6,071 nt of DNA from Clostridia bacterium (GTDB lineage Bacteria; Bacillota; Clostridia; Oscillospirales; Acutalibacteraceae). Below are positions 1-5,961 of this stretch, piece by piece; position 1 is the first letter of the stretch; the number at the start of each line of letters is the position of its first letter. The DNA is taken from NCBI GenBank assembly GCA_017631745.1, contig JAGBSR010000031.1:1-6071 (forward strand), given 5' to 3'. The notes under the pieces were generated by a model. It was given only the letters and a program-made list of their open reading frames with translations. It did no database searches and was not told where the DNA came from. Position numbers and translations under genes: made by a program.

Positions 1-1217
1 AAAAGGTGCTGCTTTTAGGTGACAGTGAGGCCAGCGGTTTTACAGACTACGGAGATGAAATGAGCGAGTTTACACGCGTTGACGATTCATATGCTGCCTA
101 TGTTGCTGATGAACTCGGAGCAGAACTTATACCTATGGCTTGCCCCGGTTTCAGAACTCTTGAACTCAGAGTAATGCTTGATGATAATTACAGACCCGAA
201 GATAAGTATCTCTTTAAAAAGGTGCCCCGTACACCCGAAGACGAAATTATGGCTAAAGCTCCTGCTATGAAGCAGGCAATCAAAGACTCAGACATAATTA
301 TGATCGGAATTGGCGGTAATGACTGGGGTGCATACCTCGGTTGGACTATGGAAGATATACAGCTTGAGAATAAGCTTCCTGAAGAATTTAAGATAGCTCT
401 CAGAGAATTGCTTGAAAATGCAACAGTAGAAGATGATCTCATTGCTCAGATTATTGATCTTGCCGATTATCTGAATGCACAAGATGAGGTTCTTGCCGCT
501 CTTCCCGAGGCTATGAAATATGCTTTCTCAAATCTTAGAACAAACTGGGAGTATATTGTTGAATACATCTATGAGAACAATCCTGATGTAACACTTGTTG
601 TAGTCGGTATGTTCCCCACATATTATCAGACTCCCGAAGGTGAGCCGGAAAATGTTGCTCAGCCAAATGCAGCTAAAAAGATGGTTGAAGATGCAATTAT
701 TAATTATGGTAATAAGCATATGGTGGACAATATAGGAAAGTACGGTTATATCTATGTTGAACCTACTGATGTAATTGTTGAAGATTCTCATCCCACATTA
801 GCCGGTCACAGAACCATCACAGAATGCATTCTCAATGCTCTTCCCGACGCGAGATTCCAATACAGCGGTGATGTGTCAATCAGAGACAGCTATTACAAAG
901 AAGTTGAGTATGTTACCATAAACGGAATTATGCAGGGTACCTCCGCTGTGACATTCAGTCCCGAAGAGGCACTTACAAAAGCAGATTTCACTATGGCTCT
1001 TAATAATATCACCGGTAACTGCGAAATTAGTGACAGCACAGCTGCGGTAAATAAGCTTGGTGTAGCTGCAGAGATTTTCAAATGTGCTGAGAAAAACAGC
1101 ATTACAAGCTTTTTTGCAGCTCTAAAGCTTTCCTTGGAAATCTTCACAACAGGCGACTTGAAAATCACCCGTGCTGACGGTGCAGAGATTTTATATAAAG
1201 TTGCCAAAACTTTCTAA
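1..1217 (+). CDS. SGNH/GDSL-family esterase/lipase with C-terminal SLH-like region (5' end cut by window)
   Basis: Probable extracellular SGNH hydrolase, a family that cleaves esters such as acyl or acetyl groups on lipids or polysaccharides; the substrate cannot be told from sequence. Numbering from the codon at base 6, the blocks are visible in order: GDS at 5-7 (nucleophile Ser7), Gly49 in the ACPGF stretch, GGND at 103-106 (Asn105), and DSHPT at 260-264 (Asp260, His262). The frame is open to the left edge and the GDS motif sits almost at it, so the true start and any signal peptide lie outside the window. From about 285 the protein changes character: YVTINGIMQGTSAVTFSP (302-319) followed by a TKADF segment resembles one S-layer homology repeat, and ITRADGAEILYKVAK (387-401) looks like the end of a second, degenerate one. 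This suggests cell-wall attachment. The stop is TAA at 1215-1217, with a terminator 10 bases later. The hydrolase call is firm; the SLH call is moderate. Confidence 0.88.
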   Translation, partial: KVLLLGDSEASGFTDYGDEMSEFTRVDDSYAAYVADELGAELIPMACPGFRTLELRVMLDDNYRPEDKYLFKKVPRTPEDEIMAKAPAMKQAIKDSDIIMIGIGGNDWGAYLGWTMEDIQLENKLPEEFKIALRELLENATVEDDLIAQIIDLADYLNAQDEVLAALPEAMKYAFSNLRTNWEYIVEYIYENNPDVTLVVVGMFPTYYQTPEGEPENVAQPNAAKKMVEDAIINYGNKHMVDNIGKYGYIYVEPTDVIVEDSHPTLAGHRTITECILNALPDARFQYSGDVSIRDSYYKEVEYVTINGIMQGTSAVTFSPEEALTKADFTMALNNITGNCEISDSTAAVNKLGVAAEIFKCAEKNSITSFFAALKLSLEIFTTGDLKITRADGAEILYKVAKTF

Positions 1218-1227
1218 GTTGACAATC

Positions 1228-1260
1228 AGTACCCTGCCGAAAAGGCGGGGTGCTTTTTTA
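1228..1260 (+). terminator. Rho-independent terminator of the SGNH hydrolase gene
   Basis: CCCTGCC (1232-1238) pairs with GGCGGGG (1244-1250) around a GAAAA loop. The stem extends outward through 1228-1231/1251-1254 to 11 pairs including G-U pairs, and a run of six T follows at 1254-1259. It starts 10 bases after the stop codon, so it ends transcription of the first gene before the promoter of the next. Confidence 0.9.
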
Positions 1261-1354
1261 TTAAGAATTTGATTTTGACGCGCCGTACCGAATCTGTAAT
1301 AACAGCGAAAGACCCACCGAGCAGAAGAGTGCAAAAGCATACACATTTATGCGC

Positions 1355-1384
1355 TCGTATGCGGACGGATGCATTTGCATACGA
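1355..1384. repeat. Inverted repeat (hairpin) within an ATGC/GCAT-rich patch
   Basis: TCGTATGC (1355-1362) is perfectly complementary to GCATACGA (1377-1384), with a 14-base spacer. The octamer ACGGATGC occurs twice, at 1365-1372 and 1385-1392, 20 bases apart, and a second small inverted repeat GCATA/TATGC lies just upstream (1337-1341, 1348-1352). The patch lies between a terminator and a promoter, so it is probably outside either transcript. No U-tract follows, so it is not a terminator. Its function is unknown; it may be a copy of a dispersed intergenic repeat or a protein-binding site. Confidence 0.6.
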
Positions 1385-1395
1385 ACGGATGCTAT

Positions 1396-1437
1396 AATGA
1401 TAATGGTAATGATAATGATAATGGTAATGATAATGAT
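1396..1437. repeat. Hexanucleotide tandem repeat (seven AATGRT units)
   Basis: Seven consecutive hexamers are seen in the order AATGAT, AATGGT, AATGAT, AATGAT, AATGGT, AATGAT, AATGAT. This is two copies of an 18-base unit plus one extra hexamer. The array ends about 80 bases before the -35 box of the next gene. Together with the adjacent hairpin it fills the gene-free stretch 1261-1517, in which I see no credible coding sequence. Such arrays can vary in length by slippage, but an effect on the downstream promoter is only a possibility. Confidence 0.85.
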
Positions 1438-1517
1438 ATTGAATATGAGAATGCAAATGAGCAACTTTCAGCTGTGTGGAAAACTCGGGGAGAAGAAAAA
1501 ATATTTTTTTGATTGTG

Positions 1518-1546
1518 TTGACAAGTCTTATTTTTACGGATAGAAT
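1518..1546 (+). promoter_or_regulatory. Sigma-A-type promoter of the DUF6273-like gene
   Basis: A perfect -35 box TTGACA (1518-1523), a 17-base spacer and the -10 box TAGAAT (1541-1546, one mismatch to TATAAT) are followed by the start codon at 1579. Transcription would begin near 1553, giving a leader of about 26 bases with room only for the ribosome binding site. Confidence 0.82.
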
Positions 1547-1565
1547 TGAAGTAAAGGAAAATAAT

Positions 1566-1570
1566 GGAGG
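1566..1570 (+). promoter_or_regulatory. Ribosome binding site that fixes the start at 1579
   Basis: GGAGG lies 8 bases before the ATG at 1579. An earlier in-frame ATG at 1564 overlaps this GGAGG and has no good site of its own. Only the 1579 start places the Lys-Lys of the signal peptide directly after Met, so 1579 is preferred. Confidence 0.85.
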
Positions 1571-1578
1571 TAAAAAAT

Positions 1579-3090
1579 ATGAAAAAACTTTTATCATTAA
1601 TCTTGGTTGCAATTATGCTTGTGACAGCTATGCCTATTGCATTCGCTGAGGGCAACACATATAAAGTTGGTGATATTGTTCAGTTTGGCTCATATCCGCA
1701 GAGTGAGGTTAAAGACGAAGCCTTAATCGCTGAGCTAAACGCCCTCGCACCCGAGTGGGAAGACTGGACAAGTTATGGGTATTATAGCGGTGATGGTATT
1801 AATTATGACTCGATGGTGCAAGGTGATTGGATGAGATACATCGATGTTGAACTTAACGGTGATAAATATCGTGGTGTTATGTTTACTAACTACAGACCGG
1901 AAATTACTTATGAAGAACATGGGTATAATAATCAGAGTTATCACAACTTAAAAATTAATACTGTATATTGGTTTATATTTGAACCTTTGAATTGGCGAAT
2001 TCTTGATCCGAGTACCGGATTTATTCTATGTGAAAAAATAATTGATTCAAAAGCATTTAGCAACACTATTTATCGGGGAATAGCAGAGCAAGAGGACTAT
2101 GAGTTCTATAATGATCCCTTATGTGAAAATTATGCTAATGATTACGAAACCAGCTCTATAAGAAAATGGCTCAATGATGATTTCTATAATTTAGCTTTTA
2201 CAGAAAATGAAAAGACAGAGATTGATTTTACTAAGCTAAATAACGATAGTTACGGAACATTAGTTGGCTATGAAGGGTATGAGTGGTTAGATAGTGAAGA
2301 AACTGAAGATAAGATTTTTTTGCTTTCATTTGATGAATTAGAAAACAACGACTATTGGTTGTTTCCGGAAAATCACGATGGTTATAATGACAACCCCGAC
2401 TCTAGTGACTATGCAATTTGCCAGGGTTCTAACTCAATTGGAGAATGGCTTCTTCGTTCTCCCGGCAGAAGATCTCATACTTGCTGTTTTGCTGCTGTAG
2501 ATGGTGAATGGGATGTTTGGCGAACTTGCATCGGAACACGACCGGCATTAAAATTAAAGGACATAACTAAAATACATAAACATACTTACAAGCCTGAAAT
2601 TACTGAACCAACATGTGTCGATATGGGTTACACAAATTTCATTTGTGAGTGCGGATACAGTTATATCGGTGATTACACTTATGAGAACGGTCATAGCTTT
2701 ACATATTATACACCTATCGGCGATGCAAATTGTATTACTGAAGTTGAACTTATAGCCAAGTGTGATTATTGTGATGAAACAGATTCAATAATAGGTAAAG
2801 GTTATCACAAATTCAGTGACAGCTTTACTGTTGATGAAGCACCCACTTGTACAACAGAAGGCATAAAATCACGTCACTGTCTCTTTTGTTCTGAATTTGC
2901 ATATGAAGCACTCATAGATAAGCTCGACCACAAAGATGACAACGGCGACTACGAGTGCGATTATAATTGCGGCTATGAGTTTGAAAAGCCTTCACCTGAT
3001 GTTCCCGAAAAAGAACTCAACTTCTTCCAAAAAATCATTCAGTGGTTCAAAGACCTCTTTGATAAACTTTTCGGTTGGATAAAAAAATAA
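1579..3090 (+). CDS. Secreted DUF6273-like protein with His/Cys repeats and amphipathic C-terminal helix
   Basis: A secreted protein of 503 residues, function unknown. A signal peptide is clear: Met-Lys-Lys, a hydrophobic core, and a likely cut after AFA (21-23). Residues about 30-327 match my memory of the DUF6273 domain common in secreted Clostridia proteins: VGDIVQFGSYPQSEV near the start, PLNWRILDP (136-144), SSIRKWLNDDFYNLAFT (192-208), EWLLRSPG (289-296) and GTRPALKL (319-326). Residues 333-465 hold three diverged repeats beginning HxY or HxF and carrying PTC (DANC in the second), then a Cys pair (CxC at 356/358, CxxC at 395/398 and 434/437), plus a shorter fourth unit HKDDNGDYECDYNCG. 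The last ~23 residues form an aromatic/basic amphipathic helix (FFQKIIQWFKDLF at 482-494). No LPXTG or transmembrane anchor is seen. The gene has its own promoter and ends in two in-frame TAA codons. Its middle is more AT-rich than the two genes to the right. The domain name is from memory; the architecture is read directly. Confidence 0.87.
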   Translation: MKKLLSLILVAIMLVTAMPIAFAEGNTYKVGDIVQFGSYPQSEVKDEALIAELNALAPEWEDWTSYGYYSGDGINYDSMVQGDWMRYIDVELNGDKYRGVMFTNYRPEITYEEHGYNNQSYHNLKINTVYWFIFEPLNWRILDPSTGFILCEKIIDSKAFSNTIYRGIAEQEDYEFYNDPLCENYANDYETSSIRKWLNDDFYNLAFTENEKTEIDFTKLNNDSYGTLVGYEGYEWLDSEETEDKIFLLSFDELENNDYWLFPENHDGYNDNPDSSDYAICQGSNSIGEWLLRSPGRRSHTCCFAAVDGEWDVWRTCIGTRPALKLKDITKIHKHTYKPEITEPTCVDMGYTNFICECGYSYIGDYTYENGHSFTYYTPIGDANCITEVELIAKCDYCDETDSIIGKGYHKFSDSFTVDEAPTCTTEGIKSRHCLFCSEFAYEALIDKLDHKDDNGDYECDYNCGYEFEKPSPDVPEKELNFFQKIIQWFKDLFDKLFGWIKK

Positions 3091-3101
3091 TAAATCACTT
3101 A

Positions 3102-3122
3102 GGGGCGCCCATCGGGCGTCCT
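3102..3122 (+). terminator. GC-rich hairpin after the DUF6273-like gene, possible terminator
   Basis: GGGGCGCCC (3102-3110) pairs with GGGCGTCCT (3114-3122) over nine pairs with one G-U and a 3-base loop. It starts 12 bases after the stop codon, as a terminator should, but the following TGCTGTTATAT is a poor U-tract. It may act as a terminator, or only be part of the repeat element. Confidence 0.45.
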
Positions 3123-3142
3123 TGCTGTTATATAACGGTACT

Positions 3143-3170
3143 GTAGGGACACGGCTTGCCGTATCCCTAC
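3143..3170. repeat. Second hairpin of the intergenic element
   Basis: GTAGGGA (3143-3149) and TCCCTAC (3164-3170) form the outer stem. After one C-A mismatch, ACGG (3151-3154) pairs with CCGT (3159-3162) around a CTTG loop. No T-run follows, so it is not a terminator. GTAGGG-type hairpins recur in intergenic repeats of this bacterial group, as far as I recall. Confidence 0.6.
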
Positions 3171-3340
3171 AAGATTTCCATTCCCTATGGCAAGCGATGT
3201 GCTTACTCGGCGGGAAGCAGGCTGTTTTTACCGCGGGTCTTCGTCGCGTACCAAAAGACACATCACTTAGGGGAGCAGGCTCAGATTTTTTTATGAAAAT
3301 AACTACATATTGTGTATGATTTTCCTCAGATGTATACTAG

Positions 3341-3369
3341 TTGACATTTTTTACAAAAAAATTTTTATA
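3341..3369 (+). promoter_or_regulatory. Candidate distal promoter of the CofE-like gene
   Basis: TTGACA (3341-3346), a 17-base spacer and TTTATA (3364-3369). The -35 box is perfect and the -10 is moderate, with an overlapping TATAAA two bases further on. It would give a leader of about 100 bases, in which I see no recognisable riboswitch. Confidence 0.5.
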
Positions 3370-3387
3370 AAAACTCTGATTTTTTTA

Positions 3388-3416
3388 TTGTGAAATATTG
3401 ATTTATTACTAATCTA
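3388..3416 (+). promoter_or_regulatory. Candidate proximal promoter of the CofE-like gene
   Basis: TTGATT (3388-3393), a 17-base spacer and TAAAAT (3411-3416), lying 58 bases before the start codon. This could serve instead of, or together with, the upstream TTGACA promoter. The surrounding DNA is very AT-rich, which raises the chance of a coincidental match. Confidence 0.5.
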
Positions 3417-3474
3417 GTGATAAAATAATAGGGTATTTTTAAACTACACTTCGAATACAAAAGGAGTATTTCTA

Positions 3475-4668
3475 ATGGAAAGAAAAACAGGTACTGTTTC
3501 AAGAGGTATCCGCTGCCCGATTATCCGTGAAGGTGACGACCTTGCTAAGATCGTTGCTGACAGCGTTCTCGATGCTGCTAATAGTGAAGGCTTTGAGCTT
3601 CGCGACAAAGACGTTGTGGCTGTAACCGAATCAATCGTTGCCAGAAGTCAGGGTAACTATGCTTCTGTTGAAGCTATTGCTAAGGATGTCAAGGCTAAAC
3701 TCGGCGGTGAAACAGTTGGCGTTATTTTCCCCATTCTCTCAAGAAACCGTTTCGCAATCTGTCTTCGCGGTATCGCTATGGGTTGTAAGAAAATCGTTCT
3801 TATGCTCTCATATCCCAGTGACGAGGTTGGTAACCACCTTCTCACATACGATCAGCTTGACGAAGCAGGCGTTAATCCCTACAGCGACGTACTTACACTC
3901 GCTAAATACCGTGAGCTTTTCGGCGAAAACAAGCACGAGTTCACAGGTGTTGACTATGTAGAATATTACTCAAACCTTGTAAAGGAATGCGGTGCAGAAT
4001 GTGAAGTTATCTTCGCAAACCAGCCCAAGGCTATCCTTGAATATACTGACTGCGTACTCGCTTGTGATATCCACACAAGAGCACGTACAAAGAGACTCCT
4101 CAAGGCAGCAGGAGCTAAGAGCGTTTACGGTCTTGACGATATCCTTACCGAATCAATCGACGGTAACGGCTTCAATGCAGATTTCGGTCTTCTCGGCTCA
4201 AACAAGTCAACAGAAGATACAGTTAAGCTTTTCCCCAGAGATTGCGGCGAATTTGTAAACAAGACTCAGGCTTACCTTGTTGAAGCTACAGGCAAGAATA
4301 TTGAGGTTATGGTTTACGGTGACGGCGCATTCAAAGATCCTCAGGGTAAAATCTGGGAGCTTGCTGACCCCTGTGTATCACCCGGCTATACAGCAGGTCT
4401 TGAGGGTACTCCCAACGAGCTTAAGCTCAAGTACCTTGCAGATAACGATTTTGCTGGTCTTACAGGCGACGAGCTTAAGGCTGCTATCTCAAAGCGTATC
4501 GCTGAAAAGGGCGAAGCAAGCCTTGTAGGTAATATGGCTTCTCAGGGTACCACACCCAGAAAGTTCACAGACCTTATCGGTTCACTCTGCGACCTTACCA
4601 GCGGTTCAGGTGACAAGGGTACACCCGTAGTTCTCGTTCAGGGTTACTTCGACAACTACACCAACTGA
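3475..4668 (+). CDS. CofE-like protein (coenzyme F420-0:L-glutamate ligase family), role unknown
   Basis: A cytoplasmic 397-residue protein of the F420 ligase (CofE-type) family. True CofE adds glutamate to F420-0 using GTP and is only about 250 residues long. The N-terminal signature is clear: SRGIRCPIIREGDDL (9-23), then RDKDVVAVTESIVARSQGNY (43-62). Further conserved-looking stretches are FPILSRNRFAICLRG (85-99), YGDGAFKDP (281-289), DPCVSPGYTAGLEGTP (298-313), and the ending TDLIGSLCDLTSGSGDKGTP (365-384) followed by a QGYFDNYTN terminus. The long C-terminal extension is typical of the Firmicute branch as I remember it. Clostridia of this kind are not known to make F420, so the real substrate is probably different. 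AAGGAG (3461-3466) lies 8 bases before the ATG. guaA follows after 57 bases without a clear terminator, so co-transcription is plausible. The family is firm; the function is open. Confidence 0.9.
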   Translation: MERKTGTVSRGIRCPIIREGDDLAKIVADSVLDAANSEGFELRDKDVVAVTESIVARSQGNYASVEAIAKDVKAKLGGETVGVIFPILSRNRFAICLRGIAMGCKKIVLMLSYPSDEVGNHLLTYDQLDEAGVNPYSDVLTLAKYRELFGENKHEFTGVDYVEYYSNLVKECGAECEVIFANQPKAILEYTDCVLACDIHTRARTKRLLKAAGAKSVYGLDDILTESIDGNGFNADFGLLGSNKSTEDTVKLFPRDCGEFVNKTQAYLVEATGKNIEVMVYGDGAFKDPQGKIWELADPCVSPGYTAGLEGTPNELKLKYLADNDFAGLTGDELKAAISKRIAEKGEASLVGNMASQGTTPRKFTDLIGSLCDLTSGSGDKGTPVVLVQGYFDNYTN

Positions 4669-4725
4669 TTTTATATCGGTTTTAATAAAGTTAATATTTT
4701 CTGATTATATAGGGAGGAATTTTAA

Positions 4726-5727
4726 ATGAATTCAAACGTAAGACCCGAATCAATGGCTCGTATTACCACTAAAGAGCTTGCAGATGCATTTATTGCAGAG
4801 CAGGTTGAGGCAGTACGCGCTCAGGTTGGCGACAAGAAGGTTCTGCTTGCACTTTCAGGTGGCGTTGACTCATCAGTTGTTGCTGCGCTTCTTATCAAAG
4901 CTATCGGTAAGCAGCTCGTTTGCGTACACGTTAACCACGGCCTTATGCGAAAGGGTGAAAGTGAAAATGTAATTGAGGTTTTCAAAAACGGCCTCGATGC
5001 TAACCTTATCTATGTAGATGCAACTGACCGCTTCCTTGATCTTCTCAAGGATGTAAGCGATCCCGAAACAAAGCGCAAGATTATCGGCAAAGAATTCATC
5101 AATGTTTTTGCTGACGAAGCTAGAAAGCTCGACGGCGTTTCCTTCCTTGCTCAGGGTACAATTTACCCTGATATTCTCGAAAGCATCAAGCAGGCAGAGG
5201 GCAAAAAGGCAGTTAAGTCACACCACAATGTTGGCGGTCTTCCTGAGGATCTTCAGTTTGAGCTTGTTGAACCCGTTAAACTCCTCTTTAAGGATGAAGT
5301 AAGAGTAGTAGGTGAGGCTCTCGGTCTTTCACACGAAATGGTATACCGTCAGCCCTTCCCCGGCCCCGGTCTTGGTGTAAGATGCCTCGGTGCTATCACA
5401 CGTGACAGACTTCACGCACTCCGTGAGGCTGATGCAATTCTCAGAGAAGAATTCGCAAAGAACGGCCTTGCAGAAAAGGTATGGCAGTACTTCGTTGTAG
5501 TACCCGATATGAAGAGCGTTGGAGTTAAGGATGACAGCCGCTATGAAGGCTGGCCCGCTATCATCAGAGCTGTCAACACAAAGGATGCTATGACAGCTAC
5601 CATCGAAGAGATTTCCTACGAGATTCTTTATAAGATCACAAACCGCATCACAGCTGAGGTTGAAGGCATCAACCGTGTGCTGTATGACATCACTCCCAAG
5701 CCGACAGGCACTATTGAGTGGGAATAA
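4726..5727 (+). CDS. guaA: GMP synthase, ATP-pyrophosphatase subunit (no glutaminase domain)
   Basis: Makes GMP from XMP: the ATP-pyrophosphatase domain adenylates XMP and ammonia displaces AMP, the last step of guanine nucleotide synthesis. Visible motifs are the PP-loop SGGVDSS (44-50), RKIIGKEF (117-124), GTIYPDILES (144-153), KSHHNVGGLPEDLQFE (164-179), RQPFPGPGLGVR (208-219) and the dimerisation-domain terminus YDITPKPTGTIEWE (320-333). At 333 residues it has no N-terminal class I glutaminase, which brings a usual bacterial GuaA to about 510-525 residues; the first ~35 residues match only the linker region. It must use free ammonia or a separate glutaminase subunit as in archaea, and none is encoded in this window. 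The usual Asp of the VD(N/H)G motif is Asn70 here. The ATG is preceded by GGGAGGA (4712-4718). The stop TAA is followed at once by TGA, then a terminator. In two-subunit nomenclature this would be guaAB. Confidence 0.95.
   Translation: MNSNVRPESMARITTKELADAFIAEQVEAVRAQVGDKKVLLALSGGVDSSVVAALLIKAIGKQLVCVHVNHGLMRKGESENVIEVFKNGLDANLIYVDATDRFLDLLKDVSDPETKRKIIGKEFINVFADEARKLDGVSFLAQGTIYPDILESIKQAEGKKAVKSHHNVGGLPEDLQFELVEPVKLLFKDEVRVVGEALGLSHEMVYRQPFPGPGLGVRCLGAITRDRLHALREADAILREEFAKNGLAEKVWQYFVVVPDMKSVGVKDDSRYEGWPAIIRAVNTKDAMTATIEEISYEILYKITNRITAEVEGINRVLYDITPKPTGTIEWE
5711..5727 (+). other. 3' end of guaA, candidate integration (attB-type) site
   Basis: The last codons of guaA (Thr-Ile-Glu-Trp-Glu-stop) are highly conserved and, from established knowledge, are a recurrent target of tyrosine integrases of genomic islands and conjugative elements. 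The DNA just downstream carries mobile-element-like features. No second copy of the site bordering an element is present in this window, so use of this site here is not shown. Confidence 0.3.
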
Positions 5728-5737
5728 TGACCTTAAA

Positions 5738-5781
5738 CCCGAAACCCTTTATTTTACTGGGGTTTCGGGGCCTTTGTTTTA
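5738..5781 (+). terminator. Rho-independent terminator of guaA
   Basis: CCCGAAACCC (5738-5747) is perfectly complementary to GGGTTTCGGG (5760-5769), a 10-bp stem with a 12-base loop, followed by a T-rich tail (CCTTTGTTTT). It lies 10 bases after the guaA stop. It would also fold on the opposite strand. Confidence 0.88.
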
Positions 5782-5819
5782 AAATTGATACCACTTTTGA
5801 TACCGCAAGCCACAAGGCA
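5754..5819 (-). pseudogene. Possible remnant of an integrase C-terminus
   Basis: Read on the minus strand, this is a 21-codon stretch bounded by stops, containing CGIKSGINFKTKAPKP. It resembles C-terminal tails I recall from tyrosine integrases of Clostridia mobile elements. It has no start codon and runs into the loop of the guaA terminator. It is not a gene as it stands, and the resemblance is from memory and may be chance. Confidence 0.22.
5785..5804. repeat. Direct repeat of TTGATACC
   Basis: TTGATACC occurs at 5785-5792 and 5797-5804, 12 bases apart, just after the guaA terminator. Close direct repeats of this size can be arm-type integrase or excisionase binding sites, which fits a mobile-element boundary but does not prove one. 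Confidence 0.5.
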
Positions 5820-5839
5820 TTATTCACCTTAATAGTTTA

Positions 5840-5869
5840 TTCATAAAATATCTGATATTTGTTCATAAA
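5840..5869. repeat. Direct repeat of TTCATAAA flanking a short palindrome
   Basis: TTCATAAA occurs at 5840-5847 and 5862-5869, 22 bases (about two helix turns) apart. Between them AAATAT (5846-5851) and ATATTT (5855-5860) form an inverted repeat with a CTG centre. The spacing would put both octamers on the same DNA face, as expected for a protein-binding site. The DNA is AT-rich, so chance is possible. Nothing else is seen between the two terminators (5782-5920). Confidence 0.4.
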
Positions 5870-5920
5870 TATAGAGTCCTCTTTGGTAGAAGTTTACTCA
5901 GAAATTATATATATAAAGCC

Positions 5921-5955
5921 ATAAAAATGAGCCTGCCACCATTTGGTGACAGGCT
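5921..5955 (-). terminator. Terminator of the minus-strand gene at the right edge
   Basis: AGCCTGCCACC (5930-5940) pairs with GGTGACAGGCT (5945-5955) around a 4-base loop, with one C-A mismatch. On the minus strand the stem is followed after two bases by five T (5927-5923). The hairpin begins 6 bases after the minus-strand stop codon, so it most likely ends that gene's transcript. Confidence 0.82.
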
Positions 5956-5961
5956 TTGACG

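Larger units (their letters stand above)
3094..3273. repeat. Probable small intergenic repeat element bracketed by 12-base direct repeats
   Basis: ATCACTTAGGGG occurs at 3094-3105 and again at 3262-3273. The ~156 bases between are visibly more GC-rich than the AT-rich DNA on the right and contain two hairpins (3102-3122 and 3143-3170) and a weaker third (TACCGCG 3229-3235 with CGCGTA 3245-3250). AGCAGGCT is also repeated, at 3216-3223 and 3274-3281. Open frames crossing this stretch in both directions lack ribosome binding sites and do not resemble known proteins. It looks like a non-autonomous REP- or MITE-type element, or a decayed remnant; the outer repeats are direct, not inverted. Confidence 0.5.

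Noticed and set aside
1275..1302. TTGACG - 16 bases - TAATAA as a promoter
   Set aside because: Weak -10, suboptimal spacing and no gene immediately downstream; the TTGACA/TAGAAT pair at 1518-1546 is far better placed.
1349..1543. Plus-strand open frame across the hexamer repeat (Met-Ile/Val repeats)
   Set aside because: It is a translation of the microsatellite, has no ribosome binding site and overlaps the promoter of the next gene.
1226..1612. Minus-strand open frame with a His-Tyr run
   Set aside because: The run is the hexamer repeat read backwards; the frame crosses a terminator and a promoter and overlaps the start of a solid gene.
1753..1761. GAGTGGGAA, matching the end of guaA, as a second att copy
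   Set aside because: It lies inside the coding sequence of the DUF6273-like gene, encodes Glu-Trp-Glu there, and the match is only nine bases.
2992..3261. Minus-strand 89-codon open frame
   Set aside because: It overlaps the end of the DUF6273-like gene and two hairpins, with no ribosome binding site or recognisable motif.
3122..3319. Plus-strand 65-codon open frame in the intergenic element
   Set aside because: No ribosome binding site, it spans hairpins of a likely repeat element, and its composition looks non-coding.
4669..4725. Purine riboswitch or separate promoter before guaA
   Set aside because: The 57-base gap is too short for a purine aptamer and shows no conserved core; TTATAT could be a -10, but no -35 is evident.
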